This document shows positions 52,853 through 60,981 of a stretch of 64,000 bases of DNA, piece by piece. The stretch comes from Alphaproteobacteria bacterium (GTDB lineage Bacteria > Pseudomonadota > Alphaproteobacteria > Rhodobacterales > Rhodobacteraceae). The stretch is taken from NCBI GenBank assembly GCA_030425395.1, contig JAUIAS010000009.1, positions 58,175 to 122,174 of the forward strand, in the 5' to 3' direction. A model generated the notes under the pieces. That model saw only the letters and a list, made by a program, of their open reading frames with translations. It was not told the origin of the DNA and did not search any database. The translations under genes were made by a program, and so were the position numbers. The first letter of the stretch is position 1. Each line of letters begins with the position of its first letter.

Positions 52853-54634
52853 TCAGTGGTTGTCGCGCGGCAGATCGCGGCCAATTTTCTTGTAGGCCGT
52901 GGCCAGTTCAAGACAGCCGCCGTCGGACAACTGGCCGACATGGGTGCGATAGATTTCCTGCCACGGCGTCTGATGGTGCAATTCTGGCGGGGTCCATGCG
53001 TCGATCCGGGCCTGCCATTCGGCCTCATCGACCAGCGCGTTCAGGGTCGAACTGTTGAAATCCAGCCGCACGGGATCACCGGTGCGCAGATGCGCCAGCC
53101 CGCCCCCGACCACGCTTTCGGGAGAGGCATTGAGGATCGACGGGCTTTCCGATGTGCCCGATTGCCGTCCGTCGCCCACGGTCGGCAGATGCTGGATGCC
53201 CTGCCGGATGATCGCATCGGGTGGCTGCATGTTGACCACCTCGGCGCTGCCGGGATAGCCGACGCACCCGACGCCGCGAATGAACAGGATCGTGCGTTCG
53301 TCGATCTCCAGCGCCGGATCGTTGATCCGGTCGTGATAATCCTCCGGCCCTTCGAACACCACGGCGCGGGCTTCGAACACGCCTTCGTTGCCGGGTTGCG
53401 ACAGGAAGCGGGCGCGGAAATCATCCGAAATCACGCTGGTCTTCATCAATGCGCTGTCAAACAGGTTGCCCGACAGAACCTTGAAACCCGCGTTCTTGCG
53501 CATCGGCGCGTCATAGGATTTGACCACATCGAGGTCTTCGCTTTGGCAGCCCTCAAGGTTGTCGCCCATTGTCTTGCCGGTGGCGGTCATCACGCCGGTA
53601 TGGATGCGCCCGGCCTTGACCAGTTCGCCCATCACCGCCGGAACGCCGCCCGCGCGAAAGAAGCTTTCGCCAAGGTATTCACCGGCGGGCTGCATGTTGA
53701 CCATCAGCGGCACGTCATAGCCGATGGTTTCCCAGTCGCGCACGTCCAGATCCACCCCAATGTGCCGCGCAATGGCTTGCAGATGCGGCGGCGCATTGGT
53801 CGAACCACCGATGGCGGCGTTGACGACGATGGCGTTCTCGAACGCGTCCCGTGTCATGATGTCGGATGGCTTTAGATCCTCCAGAACCATCTGGACAATG
53901 CGTTTGCCGGTTTCAAAAGCCATGCCCATGCGTTCGCGGAACGGGGCCGGGATCGCGCTGTTGCCGGTCAGCGACATGCCCAGAGCTTCGGCCATGGCGT
54001 TCATCGTCGAGGCCGTGCCCATCGTGTTGCAATGGCCCAGCGACGGGGCCGAGGAACAGACGCGGGACATGAATTCCTCATAGTCGATCTTGCCTTCGGC
54101 CAGCAGGCGGCGGCTTTCCCAGACGATCATGCCTGATCCCGCGCGCTTGCCCTTCCACCAGCCATCCAGCATCGGACCACCATTCAGCGCGATGGCCGGG
54201 ATATCCACCGTTGCGGCCCCCATCAGCATGGCCGGCGTGGTCTTGTCGCAGCCTGTGGTCAGAACGACGCCGTCGATGGGATAGCCGTGCAGAACCTCGA
54301 CCAGCGACAGGTATTGCAGGTTGCGGTCCAGCGCGGCGGTTGGCCGTTTGCCGGTTTCCTGAATCGGGTGCACCGGAAATTCCATCGGCACGCCCCCCGC
54401 TTCGCGAATGCCGGCCTTGATCCGGTCCATCAGGAAAACGTGGATCTTGTTGCAAGGGGCCAGATCGCTTCCGGTCTGGGCGATCCCGATGATCGGGCGG
54501 TCGGCCTGCAATTCATCGCGTGTATAGGTCTGGTTCTGGTAGCGTTCCACATAAAGCGCGGTCATCCCCGGATTGTTGGGATTGTCGAACCATTCTTGCG
54601 AACGGAACCGCTTGTTTGCGCGAGTATCCGACAT
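52853..54634 (-). CDS. IlvD/Edd-family dehydratase, sugar-acid type
   Basis: A 593-residue Fe-S dehydratase. Cluster cysteines are in DLAPCNKIHVFL, LTTGCDKTTPAMLMG and SLGHCNTMGTASTMNAMAEA; AIGGSTNAPPHLQAIARHIG and SGNLFDSALMKTSVIS are typical of the sugar-acid branch (L-arabonate, D-xylonate, related) rather than dihydroxy-acid dehydratase of branched-chain synthesis. It removes water from an aldonic acid to give a 2-keto-3-deoxy acid. It is the first gene of a minus-strand unit whose promoter region holds the double GGTATACC operator. The actual sugar acid is unknown. Confidence 0.92.
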   Translation of the reverse strand: MSDTRANKRFRSQEWFDNPNNPGMTALYVERYQNQTYTRDELQADRPIIGIAQTGSDLAPCNKIHVFLMDRIKAGIREAGGVPMEFPVHPIQETGKRPTAALDRNLQYLSLVEVLHGYPIDGVVLTTGCDKTTPAMLMGAATVDIPAIALNGGPMLDGWWKGKRAGSGMIVWESRRLLAEGKIDYEEFMSRVCSSAPSLGHCNTMGTASTMNAMAEALGMSLTGNSAIPAPFRERMGMAFETGKRIVQMVLEDLKPSDIMTRDAFENAIVVNAAIGGSTNAPPHLQAIARHIGVDLDVRDWETIGYDVPLMVNMQPAGEYLGESFFRAGGVPAVMGELVKAGRIHTGVMTATGKTMGDNLEGCQSEDLDVVKSYDAPMRKNAGFKVLSGNLFDSALMKTSVISDDFRARFLSQPGNEGVFEARAVVFEGPEDYHDRINDPALEIDERTILFIRGVGCVGYPGSAEVVNMQPPDAIIRQGIQHLPTVGDGRQSGTSESPSILNASPESVVGGGLAHLRTGDPVRLDFNSSTLNALVDEAEWQARIDAWTPPELHHQTPWQEIYRTHVGQLSDGGCLELATAYKKIGRDLPRDNH

Positions 54635-54706
54635 CTTTGTTTTCTCCTCCCTGCGCGCAAGCCGGGCCGGTTGTGGCCGCATCGCGCTTGTCTTGAGACA
54701 GCATCT

Positions 54707-54724
54707 CATTTGGTATACCAAATG
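54707..54724. promoter_or_regulatory. Perfect 18-bp palindromic operator, site 1
   Basis: CATTTGGTATACCAAATG is its own reverse complement over 18 bases. It lies between the divergent IlvD/Edd gene and the small exported-protein operon. The TGGTATACCA core fits operators of the GntR (FadR/FCD) family. A second site lies 23 bp away centre to centre, and a third at 61807. Confidence 0.82.
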
Positions 54725-54734
54725 CAACAAAAAA

Positions 54735-54747
54735 GGTATACCAAATG
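54735..54747. promoter_or_regulatory. Operator, site 2 (GGTATACC core)
   Basis: GGTATACCAAATG repeats the right half and core of the neighbouring palindrome. The left flank (AAAAA) differs, so the symmetrical part is limited to GGTATACC. It overlaps an apparent ATG at 54745 that has no ribosome site, which supports the later TTG start for the downstream gene. Confidence 0.7.
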
Positions 54748-54777
54748 AATGTGCCTTGGATTTCGGGAGGAAGAACC

Positions 54778-55266
54778 TTGGGTCAACTCGGAGTGTCGGC
54801 CTTGCTGGCCGCTGTGTTTGTGGCCTTGGCACCCGCCCCGATCGGTGCCGAGGAAACCGGCGCTGCGCAGGCGGCCACCTGTATTGCCGAGCGAATCGCG
54901 CAAGGGCGCGCGCCGAACGATTGTGTTGACGCCCGACATGCCATCTGCACGGGGCTGTCGCGGCAAACGCCTGCGGTGGCGGTGGTGTGCTTTCGCACCG
55001 CCGAACAGGAATGGAGCCAAGCCAGCCGCGCCATACTGGACAGGTTGCAGGCCGAAGCGCCCGAAGAAATCACGGCCATCGCGGGGATCGAACTGAAATA
55101 CGATCTCTTGTCGGGCCGGTTGCAATGCGACCGGATCGAAGAGCTTGCCATTGCCGTATCCGATCACGGCTCAGAGGCGATTGCCCGTCAAAAAGCGCGC
55201 TGTCAGGCGACAGCGGCGGGGCTGGCGCATGTGCGGCTTGCATGGCGCGCACGCCCCGGAACGTGA
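54778..55266 (+). CDS. Small exported DUF1311/LprI-like protein heading a catabolic operon
   Basis: A 162-residue exported protein. The TTG start at 54778 is chosen because GGGAGGAAG lies five bases before it and because it gives a clean signal peptide (GQLGVSALLAAVFVALAPAP, cut after IGA); the ATG at 54745 lies inside the operator and has no ribosome site. The mature part has cysteines spaced TCIAERIAQG, NDCVDARHAICTGL, VVCFRTAEQEW, LQCDRIEE and ARCQATA, the pattern of DUF1311/LprI-like lysozyme-inhibitor domains. Why such a protein leads a sugar-acid operon is unclear. azlC follows after 13 bp. Confidence 0.7.
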   Translation: MGQLGVSALLAAVFVALAPAPIGAEETGAAQAATCIAERIAQGRAPNDCVDARHAICTGLSRQTPAVAVVCFRTAEQEWSQASRAILDRLQAEAPEEITAIAGIELKYDLLSGRLQCDRIEELAIAVSDHGSEAIARQKARCQATAAGLAHVRLAWRARPGT

Positions 55267-55279
55267 CGGGACGCGACCC

Positions 55280-56017
55280 ATGACGCAACGGGGATCAGGG
55301 CATGTGACGCGCCGGGCCGCCTTTCTGCGCGGGTATCTGGATTGTGCTCCTTTCATCCTGATCGTGGCGCCTTATTCCATGATGTTCGGCGTTGTGGCCC
55401 GCGAGGCGGGCCTTGACGTGGTTCAGGTGATGGCGATGTCGGTGCTGGTCATCGCGGGGGCATCGCAGTTCACCGCACTGGCGCTGTTGCAGGACAACGC
55501 GCCGGTTTTTGTGGCCCTGCTTGGGGCCTTGGTGGTCAACCTGCGCATGGCGATGTATTCGGCGGCTCTGGTCCCGCATCTGGGGCACGCGCGGTTCGGC
55601 GTGCGGGCATTGATGGCGTATCTGATGGTGGATCAGGCCTTTGCCGTGGCGGTGCGCACCTACGAAGATCGGCCCGAAATGATGCCGGGCGAAAAGGTGG
55701 CCTATTATTTTGGCTGCATGATGCTGATCTGTCCGTTCTGGTATGGCTTTACCTTTCTGGGGGCGGTCGTCGGGCAGGCGATCCCGCCGTCCTATTCGCT
55801 GGATTTCGCGGTTCCGGTTTGTTTCATCGCGCTGACGGCACCTCTTTTGCGGTCGGGTCCGCATGTGCTGGCGGCGTTCGTTGCCGGGATCGCGTCGCTG
55901 CTGTTTGCCTGGGTGCCGTGGTCGCTTGGACTGGTGATTGCCGCGCTGCTGGGGCTGGTGGCGGGCGCGCAGGCCGAATTGTTCCTGCGGCGTCAGAAAC
56001 CGGAGACAGAGGCATGA
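55280..56017 (+). CDS. azlC: AzlC-family membrane permease
   Basis: A 245-residue inner-membrane protein with about seven helices. Family blocks are GYLDCAPFILIVAPYSMMFG, VLVIAGASQFTALALLQ, VVNLRMAMYSAALVPHL and MAYLMVDQAFAVAV. With AzlD it forms a two-part exporter known for branched-chain amino acids; the substrate in this island may differ. The stop overlaps the azlD start by four bases. Confidence 0.92.
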   Translation: MTQRGSGHVTRRAAFLRGYLDCAPFILIVAPYSMMFGVVAREAGLDVVQVMAMSVLVIAGASQFTALALLQDNAPVFVALLGALVVNLRMAMYSAALVPHLGHARFGVRALMAYLMVDQAFAVAVRTYEDRPEMMPGEKVAYYFGCMMLICPFWYGFTFLGAVVGQAIPPSYSLDFAVPVCFIALTAPLLRSGPHVLAAFVAGIASLLFAWVPWSLGLVIAALLGLVAGAQAELFLRRQKPETEA

Positions 56018-56343
56018 TCGCAGAGGCTGATTTCTGGCTGCTGACCATCTTGTTGGGGACCGGCACCTTTCTGATCCGGTTTTCGTTTCTGGGCCTGTTT
56101 GGCGGTCGCACCCTGCCGGACTGGGCCTTGCTGCATCTGAAATACGTGGGTGTTGCGGTATTCCCGGCGCTGTTCATGCCGCTGGTTGTCTGGCCCGAGG
56201 CGACAGCCGGTGAAACCGACCCCATCCGCGTGATCGCGGCGCTTGCGGCATTTGGCATTGGCCTCCGGTTCGGCGTCATCTGGTCCATTATGGCCGGTAT
56301 GGGCGCGCTTTATGCGCTGCAATACCTGCTGCCCGCGTTCTGA
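56014..56343 (+). CDS. azlD: AzlD-family membrane protein
   Basis: A 109-residue membrane protein with about four helices (FWLLTILLGTGTFLIRFSFL first) that pairs with AzlC. The LPDWALLHLKYVGVAVFPAL block is typical. It is coupled to azlC by ATGA at 56014-56017 and is followed 15 bp later by the RraA-like gene. Confidence 0.92.
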   Translation: MIAEADFWLLTILLGTGTFLIRFSFLGLFGGRTLPDWALLHLKYVGVAVFPALFMPLVVWPEATAGETDPIRVIAALAAFGIGLRFGVIWSIMAGMGALYALQYLLPAF

Positions 56344-56358
56344 CACAGGAGACATGCA

Positions 56359-57057
56359 ATGATCGAAGAACCGCCACAACTGACCCTGCGCGAGAATTTT
56401 CCCCGCCCGCGTCCGGACCAGATCGCTGCATTTCGCGGGGTGCCCACGGGATTTGTCTGCGACGCGATGGGCGGGCAGGGGGCGCTGGACAGCCGCATTC
56501 GCCCCATCGGAGACGGGCGCGATACCGATTGCACCGCCGTGGGCACGGCACTGGTGGCTGACAACGGACCACAGGAAATCCTCGCCACGATGGCCGCGCT
56601 GCATATCCTGCAACCGGGCGATATCGTGGTGGCGGCGGTGCACGGTCACCGCAACTGTTCGGCGTCGGGGGACCAGTTTTGCGGCATGTTGCGCAACAAG
56701 GGGGCGACCGGATTCGTCACCGATGGCGAGATGCGCGATTATGACGGGATCGTAGAGACGGGCCTGCCGGTCTGGTGCACGGGGCTCAGCCCGAATTCAC
56801 CTTATGCCCACGGACCGGCCCGCGTCGGGTTCGGCGCGGTGGTGGGCGGCCGCCAAATCAACAGCGGCGACATCATCGTGGCCGACCGAAATGGTGTAGT
56901 CGTGGTGCCCCATGCCGATATCGACGCGGTGATTGCGCAGGTCGCGCAGGTGCGCGCGCTCGAAGATGCGCTTGAGAAAAAGGTAAAGGCCGGGTTCTGC
57001 CGGATGGAGCCGATCGAAGAAATGATTGCGGATGGCCGCGCGGTCATCGTCAAGTGA
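56359..57057 (+). CDS. RraA-family aldolase/decarboxylase-like protein
   Basis: A 232-residue protein of the RraA / 4-hydroxy-4-methyl-2-oxoglutarate aldolase family. It shows VPTGFVCDAMGG, ALHILQPGDIVVAAVHG, the metal/substrate block GATGFVTDGEMRDYDGI and ADRNGVVVVPHADIDAVI. Enzymatic members cleave 4-hydroxy-2-keto acids or decarboxylate oxaloacetate; the R-D pair of active members is kept. In this island it could split a 2-keto-3-deoxy-type acid to pyruvate plus another product, which is inference. An ACAGGAGAC ribosome site precedes the ATG. Confidence 0.87.
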   Translation: MIEEPPQLTLRENFPRPRPDQIAAFRGVPTGFVCDAMGGQGALDSRIRPIGDGRDTDCTAVGTALVADNGPQEILATMAALHILQPGDIVVAAVHGHRNCSASGDQFCGMLRNKGATGFVTDGEMRDYDGIVETGLPVWCTGLSPNSPYAHGPARVGFGAVVGGRQINSGDIIVADRNGVVVVPHADIDAVIAQVAQVRALEDALEKKVKAGFCRMEPIEEMIADGRAVIVK

Positions 57058-57090
57058 CGCGATGCGCGGAATGAATGGGAGGAGACCCGA

Positions 57091-57855
57091 ATGACACGCA
57101 AGGAAAACAGGATTGACATGACCGGCCTGTCCGGCGCGGTAACAGGGGGGGCGCAGGGTATCGGCTTTGCCGTGGCGGCGCGTTTGCTGCGGTCCGGCGG
57201 GCGCGTTGCGCTGTGGGATGTGGACAGCGCGCGGGTCGAGCAGTCCGTCGCGGAACTGTCGGAATTGGGCGAGGTGATTGCCGTGCCGTGCGACGTGACC
57301 GATTGGGACAGCGTGCAGGCGGCGGTTCAAGCCACCGACGCGGCCTTTGGCGGCACCGACTTTCTGGTCAACAGCGCAGGCATCGCAGGCCCGAACGTTT
57401 CGGTGGAAGACTATGACAACGACGCCTTCCGGCAGGTCTTGGACATCAACCTGATGGGCACCTACTTCACCAACAAGGCCGTGGTCGCGGGGATGAAGGC
57501 GCGCGGGTTTGGCCGGATCGTCAACATCGCCTCCATCGCGGGCAAGGAAGGCAACCCCAACGCCAGCGCCTATAGCGCGTCCAAGGCAGGCGTGATCGGG
57601 TTTACCAAATCGCTGGGCAAGGAACTGGCAGGCCATGACATCGCCGTGAACTGCGTCACCCCGGCTGCCGCGCGCACCGCGATCTTTGACCAGATGACCC
57701 AGGAACATATCGACTACATGCTGTCGAAAATCCCGCGCAACCGGTTTCTCGAAGTCGACGAGGCCGCCGCCATGATCGCGTGGATGGTCAGCCCTGACAA
57801 TTCCTTTACCACCGGTGCAGTGTTTGATCTGTCGGGGGGACGGGCGACCTATTGA
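57091..57855 (+). CDS. Short-chain dehydrogenase/reductase (NAD-type)
   Basis: A 254-residue classical SDR: TGGAQGIGFAVAARLL, an aspartate after beta-2 (ALWDVDSARV, favouring NAD), NSAGIAGP, the catalytic serine in NIASIAGKEG and YSASK in ASAYSASKAGVIGF, and a GAVFDLSGGRATY ending. The GGGAGGAG ribosome site is six bases before the ATG at 57091. It is the last gene of the plus-strand unit starting at 54778 and is convergent with the enolase-superfamily gene. Confidence 0.92.
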   Translation: MTRKENRIDMTGLSGAVTGGAQGIGFAVAARLLRSGGRVALWDVDSARVEQSVAELSELGEVIAVPCDVTDWDSVQAAVQATDAAFGGTDFLVNSAGIAGPNVSVEDYDNDAFRQVLDINLMGTYFTNKAVVAGMKARGFGRIVNIASIAGKEGNPNASAYSASKAGVIGFTKSLGKELAGHDIAVNCVTPAAARTAIFDQMTQEHIDYMLSKIPRNRFLEVDEAAAMIAWMVSPDNSFTTGAVFDLSGGRATY

Positions 57856-57924
57856 GACGGCTCTGCGGCGCGGTCCTGCTGCAATCGGGACCGGGCATGT
57901 CGGTCTCGGGGGGCGGGTATGGCT

Positions 57925-59091
57925 TCAGCCATCCACCGCATAGGCCCGGATAAATGCCGGATCGGGGGCAACCCCGATCCCCGGCGCGTCCGGGACTGCC
58001 ACGCTGCCATGCGCGGCGACCTGACCCTGAATATCCAGCGGGTCGCTCAGCAGGTTGTCGCGAAAGATGTTTTCCGTCGTGTCGAACTCAAGCCACGGTT
58101 CGCGCGGGAACAACCCGCCGGGCAGGGGCGGCATCGCGGCAAGAAGCTGAATGTTGGTGGCCACGGCGATGGCCGACCCCCAGACGTGGTTGACCACCGG
58201 CGTGAAATGCGCGTGCGCCAGCGCCAGAACGCGCAGGTATTCGCTGATCCCTCCCAGCGCGCAGACTTCGGGTTGGGCGATGTCCAACCCACGGCTCTCC
58301 AACAGTTTGCGCCAGCCCCAGCGGTTGAATTCCGCCTCACCGCCCGAAATGTTGACGCGCAGTCCGGCGCGCAATTCGCGGTATCCGTCGTGGTCCTCGG
58401 GGGCCACGGGTTCCTCGAACCAATAGGCCCCCAGCTCCTCCAGCGCGCGGCCCACGAAAAACGCATCCGGCGTGGTGTAACAATGGTTGGCGTCCACCAT
58501 GAAATCGAAATCGTCCCCGATGCCGCGCCGCACCGCTTGGCATAGTCTGACATCGTCGCGTGGGCCCAGCCCGACCTTCATCTTGGTCGCGACAAACCCC
58601 ATGTCGCGGATCGCGGCGGCTTCATCGGCAAACCGCGCGACGTGATCCGCGACGCTTTCACGCTTGAGCATCATGCCATATCCATAAACCTGCACCCGGT
58701 CGCGATGCGCCCCGCCGATCATCTTGTGCAGCGGCAGCCCCGCCACCTTTCCCGCGATATCCCACAGCGCGATATCGACACCCGAAAGCGCCTGCATGGG
58801 CATTCCCTTTTGGCCGTGGTCGCGCAGCAGGTTGTAGACGTGATGCCAAATGACATCGCGGTCCATCGGATCGCGGCCAAGGATCATCGGCGCAATGACC
58901 TTTTCCACGATGCCCTTGTTGGCCAGCGCCACATTTCCCGGTCCAAAGCATTCACCCCACCCGGTGATCCCTTCGTCGGTCCGGATCTCGACCAGATGCG
59001 CGGTGCGCTTGGCGTAGTATTGCTGGGAATAGCCCAGTTCCTCGGGCATGTCGGTTTGCAGAACGTGGCTGATGACGGCGGTGATTTTCAT
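57925..59091 (-). CDS. Enolase-superfamily (mandelate racemase subgroup) enzyme
   Basis: A protein of 388 residues with the mandelate-racemase layout: an N-terminal capping domain (VEIRTDEGITGWGECFGP) and a barrel with the K-x-K motif in ATKMKVGLG, metal ligands in FMVDANH, FEEPVAPED and GGEAEFNRWG, and the base histidine in VVNHVWGSA. The LLRDHGQKGMPMQALSGVDI block resembles D-galactarolactone cycloisomerase-like and sugar-acid dehydratase members. It may open or isomerise a lactone or dehydrate an acid. ATG at 59091 is chosen; a TTG at 59103 overlapping the upstream stop is the alternative. Confidence 0.88.
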   Translation of the reverse strand: MKITAVISHVLQTDMPEELGYSQQYYAKRTAHLVEIRTDEGITGWGECFGPGNVALANKGIVEKVIAPMILGRDPMDRDVIWHHVYNLLRDHGQKGMPMQALSGVDIALWDIAGKVAGLPLHKMIGGAHRDRVQVYGYGMMLKRESVADHVARFADEAAAIRDMGFVATKMKVGLGPRDDVRLCQAVRRGIGDDFDFMVDANHCYTTPDAFFVGRALEELGAYWFEEPVAPEDHDGYRELRAGLRVNISGGEAEFNRWGWRKLLESRGLDIAQPEVCALGGISEYLRVLALAHAHFTPVVNHVWGSAIAVATNIQLLAAMPPLPGGLFPREPWLEFDTTENIFRDNLLSDPLDIQGQVAAHGSVAVPDAPGIGVAPDPAFIRAYAVDG

Positions 59092-59099
59092 CTTGTGGC

Positions 59100-59996
59100 T
59101 CAACCCTTGGAAAAGGCGCTTTTCGCCCCTGCGCTTTCCTGCGTTTTAAAGATCGACCCGGTGTCCGGCGCGGGGGGCAGAGGCATCCGAACCGGCACCT
59201 GTTCGAGGCGCGGGGTCAGGCAGGGGGCCCCGGTCACGGTGCGGTCTTGCAGATCGTCCCAGAATTTCCGTTGTCCCAGCGCGTGGAAATAGGAATTTGA
59301 CCCCAGGATCGGCCAGGCGTCCGCACAGGCCAGTTCGTAAAACAGGATGAACCGGGGGCGGTCGCTGACGTTGGGGGCCGACCCGTGCAGGATACGCGCG
59401 TGATGCACGGTCATGCTGCCCGCCTTGCCGGTGAGCGTCACGGCCTTGTCGCGCTCGAACAGCGGATCGTCCGGATCAATGGCACCGGCAAAGACGCCGT
59501 TCGCATCGTGGCTCAGGATCGGCCCCTTATGCGTTCCGGGGATCACCATCAGCGGGCCGTTGTCGTGGTCCACATCCTCCAGCATCAGCCCGAACGCCAG
59601 AAGATCGTCATTGGTATGCGGATAAAAGGCCCAGTCCTGATGCCATTCCACCGCACGCCCGCCGCCGGGGGCCTTGGTATTCAGTTTGGAAGTCAGGATC
59701 GTTGTATCCGGCCCGAGCAGATCGTTGAGAACCTGTGTCATGGCCGAATTCCGCAAGACCTCCCAGAAATACGGGTCTTGCTTGTGCGGGATCTTGATCC
59801 GGGTCAGGCGCGGATTGCCGGGCCCATGGCCTGCGTCAAGGTCATAGACATCGTTGCTTTCGCTGACCGCGCGCGAGGCGTCGATAAAGGCGGCGGTAAT
59901 CTCGCGCAACCGGGCGAGCTGTTCCGGCGTCACTGCGTCCTCGACCATGAGATAGCCGTTCTCGTCGAAGAAATCCTTCTGATCCTTGGTCAGCAT
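59100..59996 (-). CDS. Phytanoyl-CoA dioxygenase (PhyH) family oxygenase
   Basis: A 298-residue Fe(II)/2-oxoglutarate oxygenase-like protein. The metal triad is visible: H-x-D in VEWHQDWAFYPH and the distal histidine in HHARILHGSAPN; PRFILFYELACADA contains the arginine region for 2-oxoglutarate. The opening KDQKDFFDENGYLMVEDAVT is typical. Hydroxylation or demethylation of a small acid is possible. AAGGGAGGG precedes the ATG at 59996. It is separated from the upstream gene by a terminator and coupled to the enolase-superfamily gene downstream. Confidence 0.9.
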   Translation of the reverse strand: MLTKDQKDFFDENGYLMVEDAVTPEQLARLREITAAFIDASRAVSESNDVYDLDAGHGPGNPRLTRIKIPHKQDPYFWEVLRNSAMTQVLNDLLGPDTTILTSKLNTKAPGGGRAVEWHQDWAFYPHTNDDLLAFGLMLEDVDHDNGPLMVIPGTHKGPILSHDANGVFAGAIDPDDPLFERDKAVTLTGKAGSMTVHHARILHGSAPNVSDRPRFILFYELACADAWPILGSNSYFHALGQRKFWDDLQDRTVTGAPCLTPRLEQVPVRMPLPPAPDTGSIFKTQESAGAKSAFSKG

Positions 59997-60014
59997 TGGG
60001 TTCCCTCCCTTAAC

Positions 60015-60044
60015 AAAAAACGGGGCGGCCCGCCGGACCGCCCG
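60015..60044 (-). terminator. Minus-strand terminator inside the catabolic unit
   Basis: On the minus strand a GGGCGG...CCGCCC stem (60038-60043 with 60023-60028) is followed by six T (60015-60020). It stands between the dehydrogenase ending at 60050 and the PhyH gene starting at 59996, so it should lower or stop read-through within the unit. Confidence 0.75.
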
Positions 60045-60049
60045 CGTTG

Positions 60050-60964
60050 TTATTTCTTGGTGATCTCTTCCATGTCCATGCCATTGATGCGGCCCACGTG
60101 ATTGGACAACATCGGCACAAAATCGGCCCCTGCGCCGATGGCTTCGGCATGGGTGAAATAATGGCGCGCGGCGCTGGCCATGACGTTGACCACACCCGCG
60201 TCCGTGGCCATTGCGTTCACATACCGGATGTCCTTGGACATATTGGCGATGGTGAACTTGTGGGCGTTTTCATCCCGGTCACACACATATTGCATGAAGG
60301 TGCCAAAGAACCCGCTGCCAAGGCGGCTGGGTCCGATCACCTCGCGGAAGGTATGGGGCGAAATGCCGACCCCCGCGCCAATCGCCACCGCCTCGGAATA
60401 AAGGGACGCATAAGCCGCCCCGAGGAAATTCATCAAGAGCTTCATCTTGTGGCCCGCGCCGACGTCACCGATGCGGGTCACCGTCCCGGCCCAGCAGTCA
60501 ATGACCGGCTTGACCGTGTCGAACACCGCTTCGTCGCAGCCGACCATCGCGTCCAGCGTGCCTTCTTCGGCCTCCTTGGGGGTGCGGCCCAGCGGTGCGT
60601 CCACCATGGTGACGCCCTTGGCGGCCATGTCAGCCGCCAGCGCCATGGTCGAAGTTGGATCGGCGGTGGTGGTGTCGATCACGATCAACCCTTCGCGCGC
60701 GCCTTCCAGAATACCGCCTTCACCGCGGATCACCTCTTCGACCTGCGGGGAATTGGACAGGCAGATGTGGATGATATCGCAATTCGCCGCCATCTCGGCG
60801 GCGGTTGCGGCCTCGGTGGCACCCATCCCGACGAGACTGTCGATCGGGGTCCGGTTGCTGCGCCCCTTGATCCACAGGGAATAGCCGCCCTTGAGGATGT
60901 TCTTGGCCATGCCGTGGCCCATATAGCCCACGCCGATGAAGCCGATTACCGGTTTGTCGCTCAT
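60050..60964 (-). CDS. 3-hydroxyisobutyrate dehydrogenase-like (beta-hydroxyacid) dehydrogenase
   Basis: A 304-residue two-domain NAD(P) enzyme of the beta-hydroxyacid dehydrogenase family (HIBADH, tartronate semialdehyde reductase, GarR-like). The Rossmann motif GFIGVGYMGHGMAKNIL opens it, substrate-binding MVDAPLGRTPKEAEEGTL follows, and GAGHKMKLLMNFLG holds the catalytic lysine. KGRSNRTPID after beta-2 has arginines, which would suit NADP. In sugar-acid routes such enzymes reduce tartronate semialdehyde, but other substrates fit. The start at 60964 is 17 bp after the upstream SDR. Confidence 0.9.
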   Translation of the reverse strand: MSDKPVIGFIGVGYMGHGMAKNILKGGYSLWIKGRSNRTPIDSLVGMGATEAATAAEMAANCDIIHICLSNSPQVEEVIRGEGGILEGAREGLIVIDTTTADPTSTMALAADMAAKGVTMVDAPLGRTPKEAEEGTLDAMVGCDEAVFDTVKPVIDCWAGTVTRIGDVGAGHKMKLLMNFLGAAYASLYSEAVAIGAGVGISPHTFREVIGPSRLGSGFFGTFMQYVCDRDENAHKFTIANMSKDIRYVNAMATDAGVVNVMASAARHYFTHAEAIGAGADFVPMLSNHVGRINGMDMEEITKK

Positions 60965-60981
60965 GTTTCTGTTCCCTTTTT

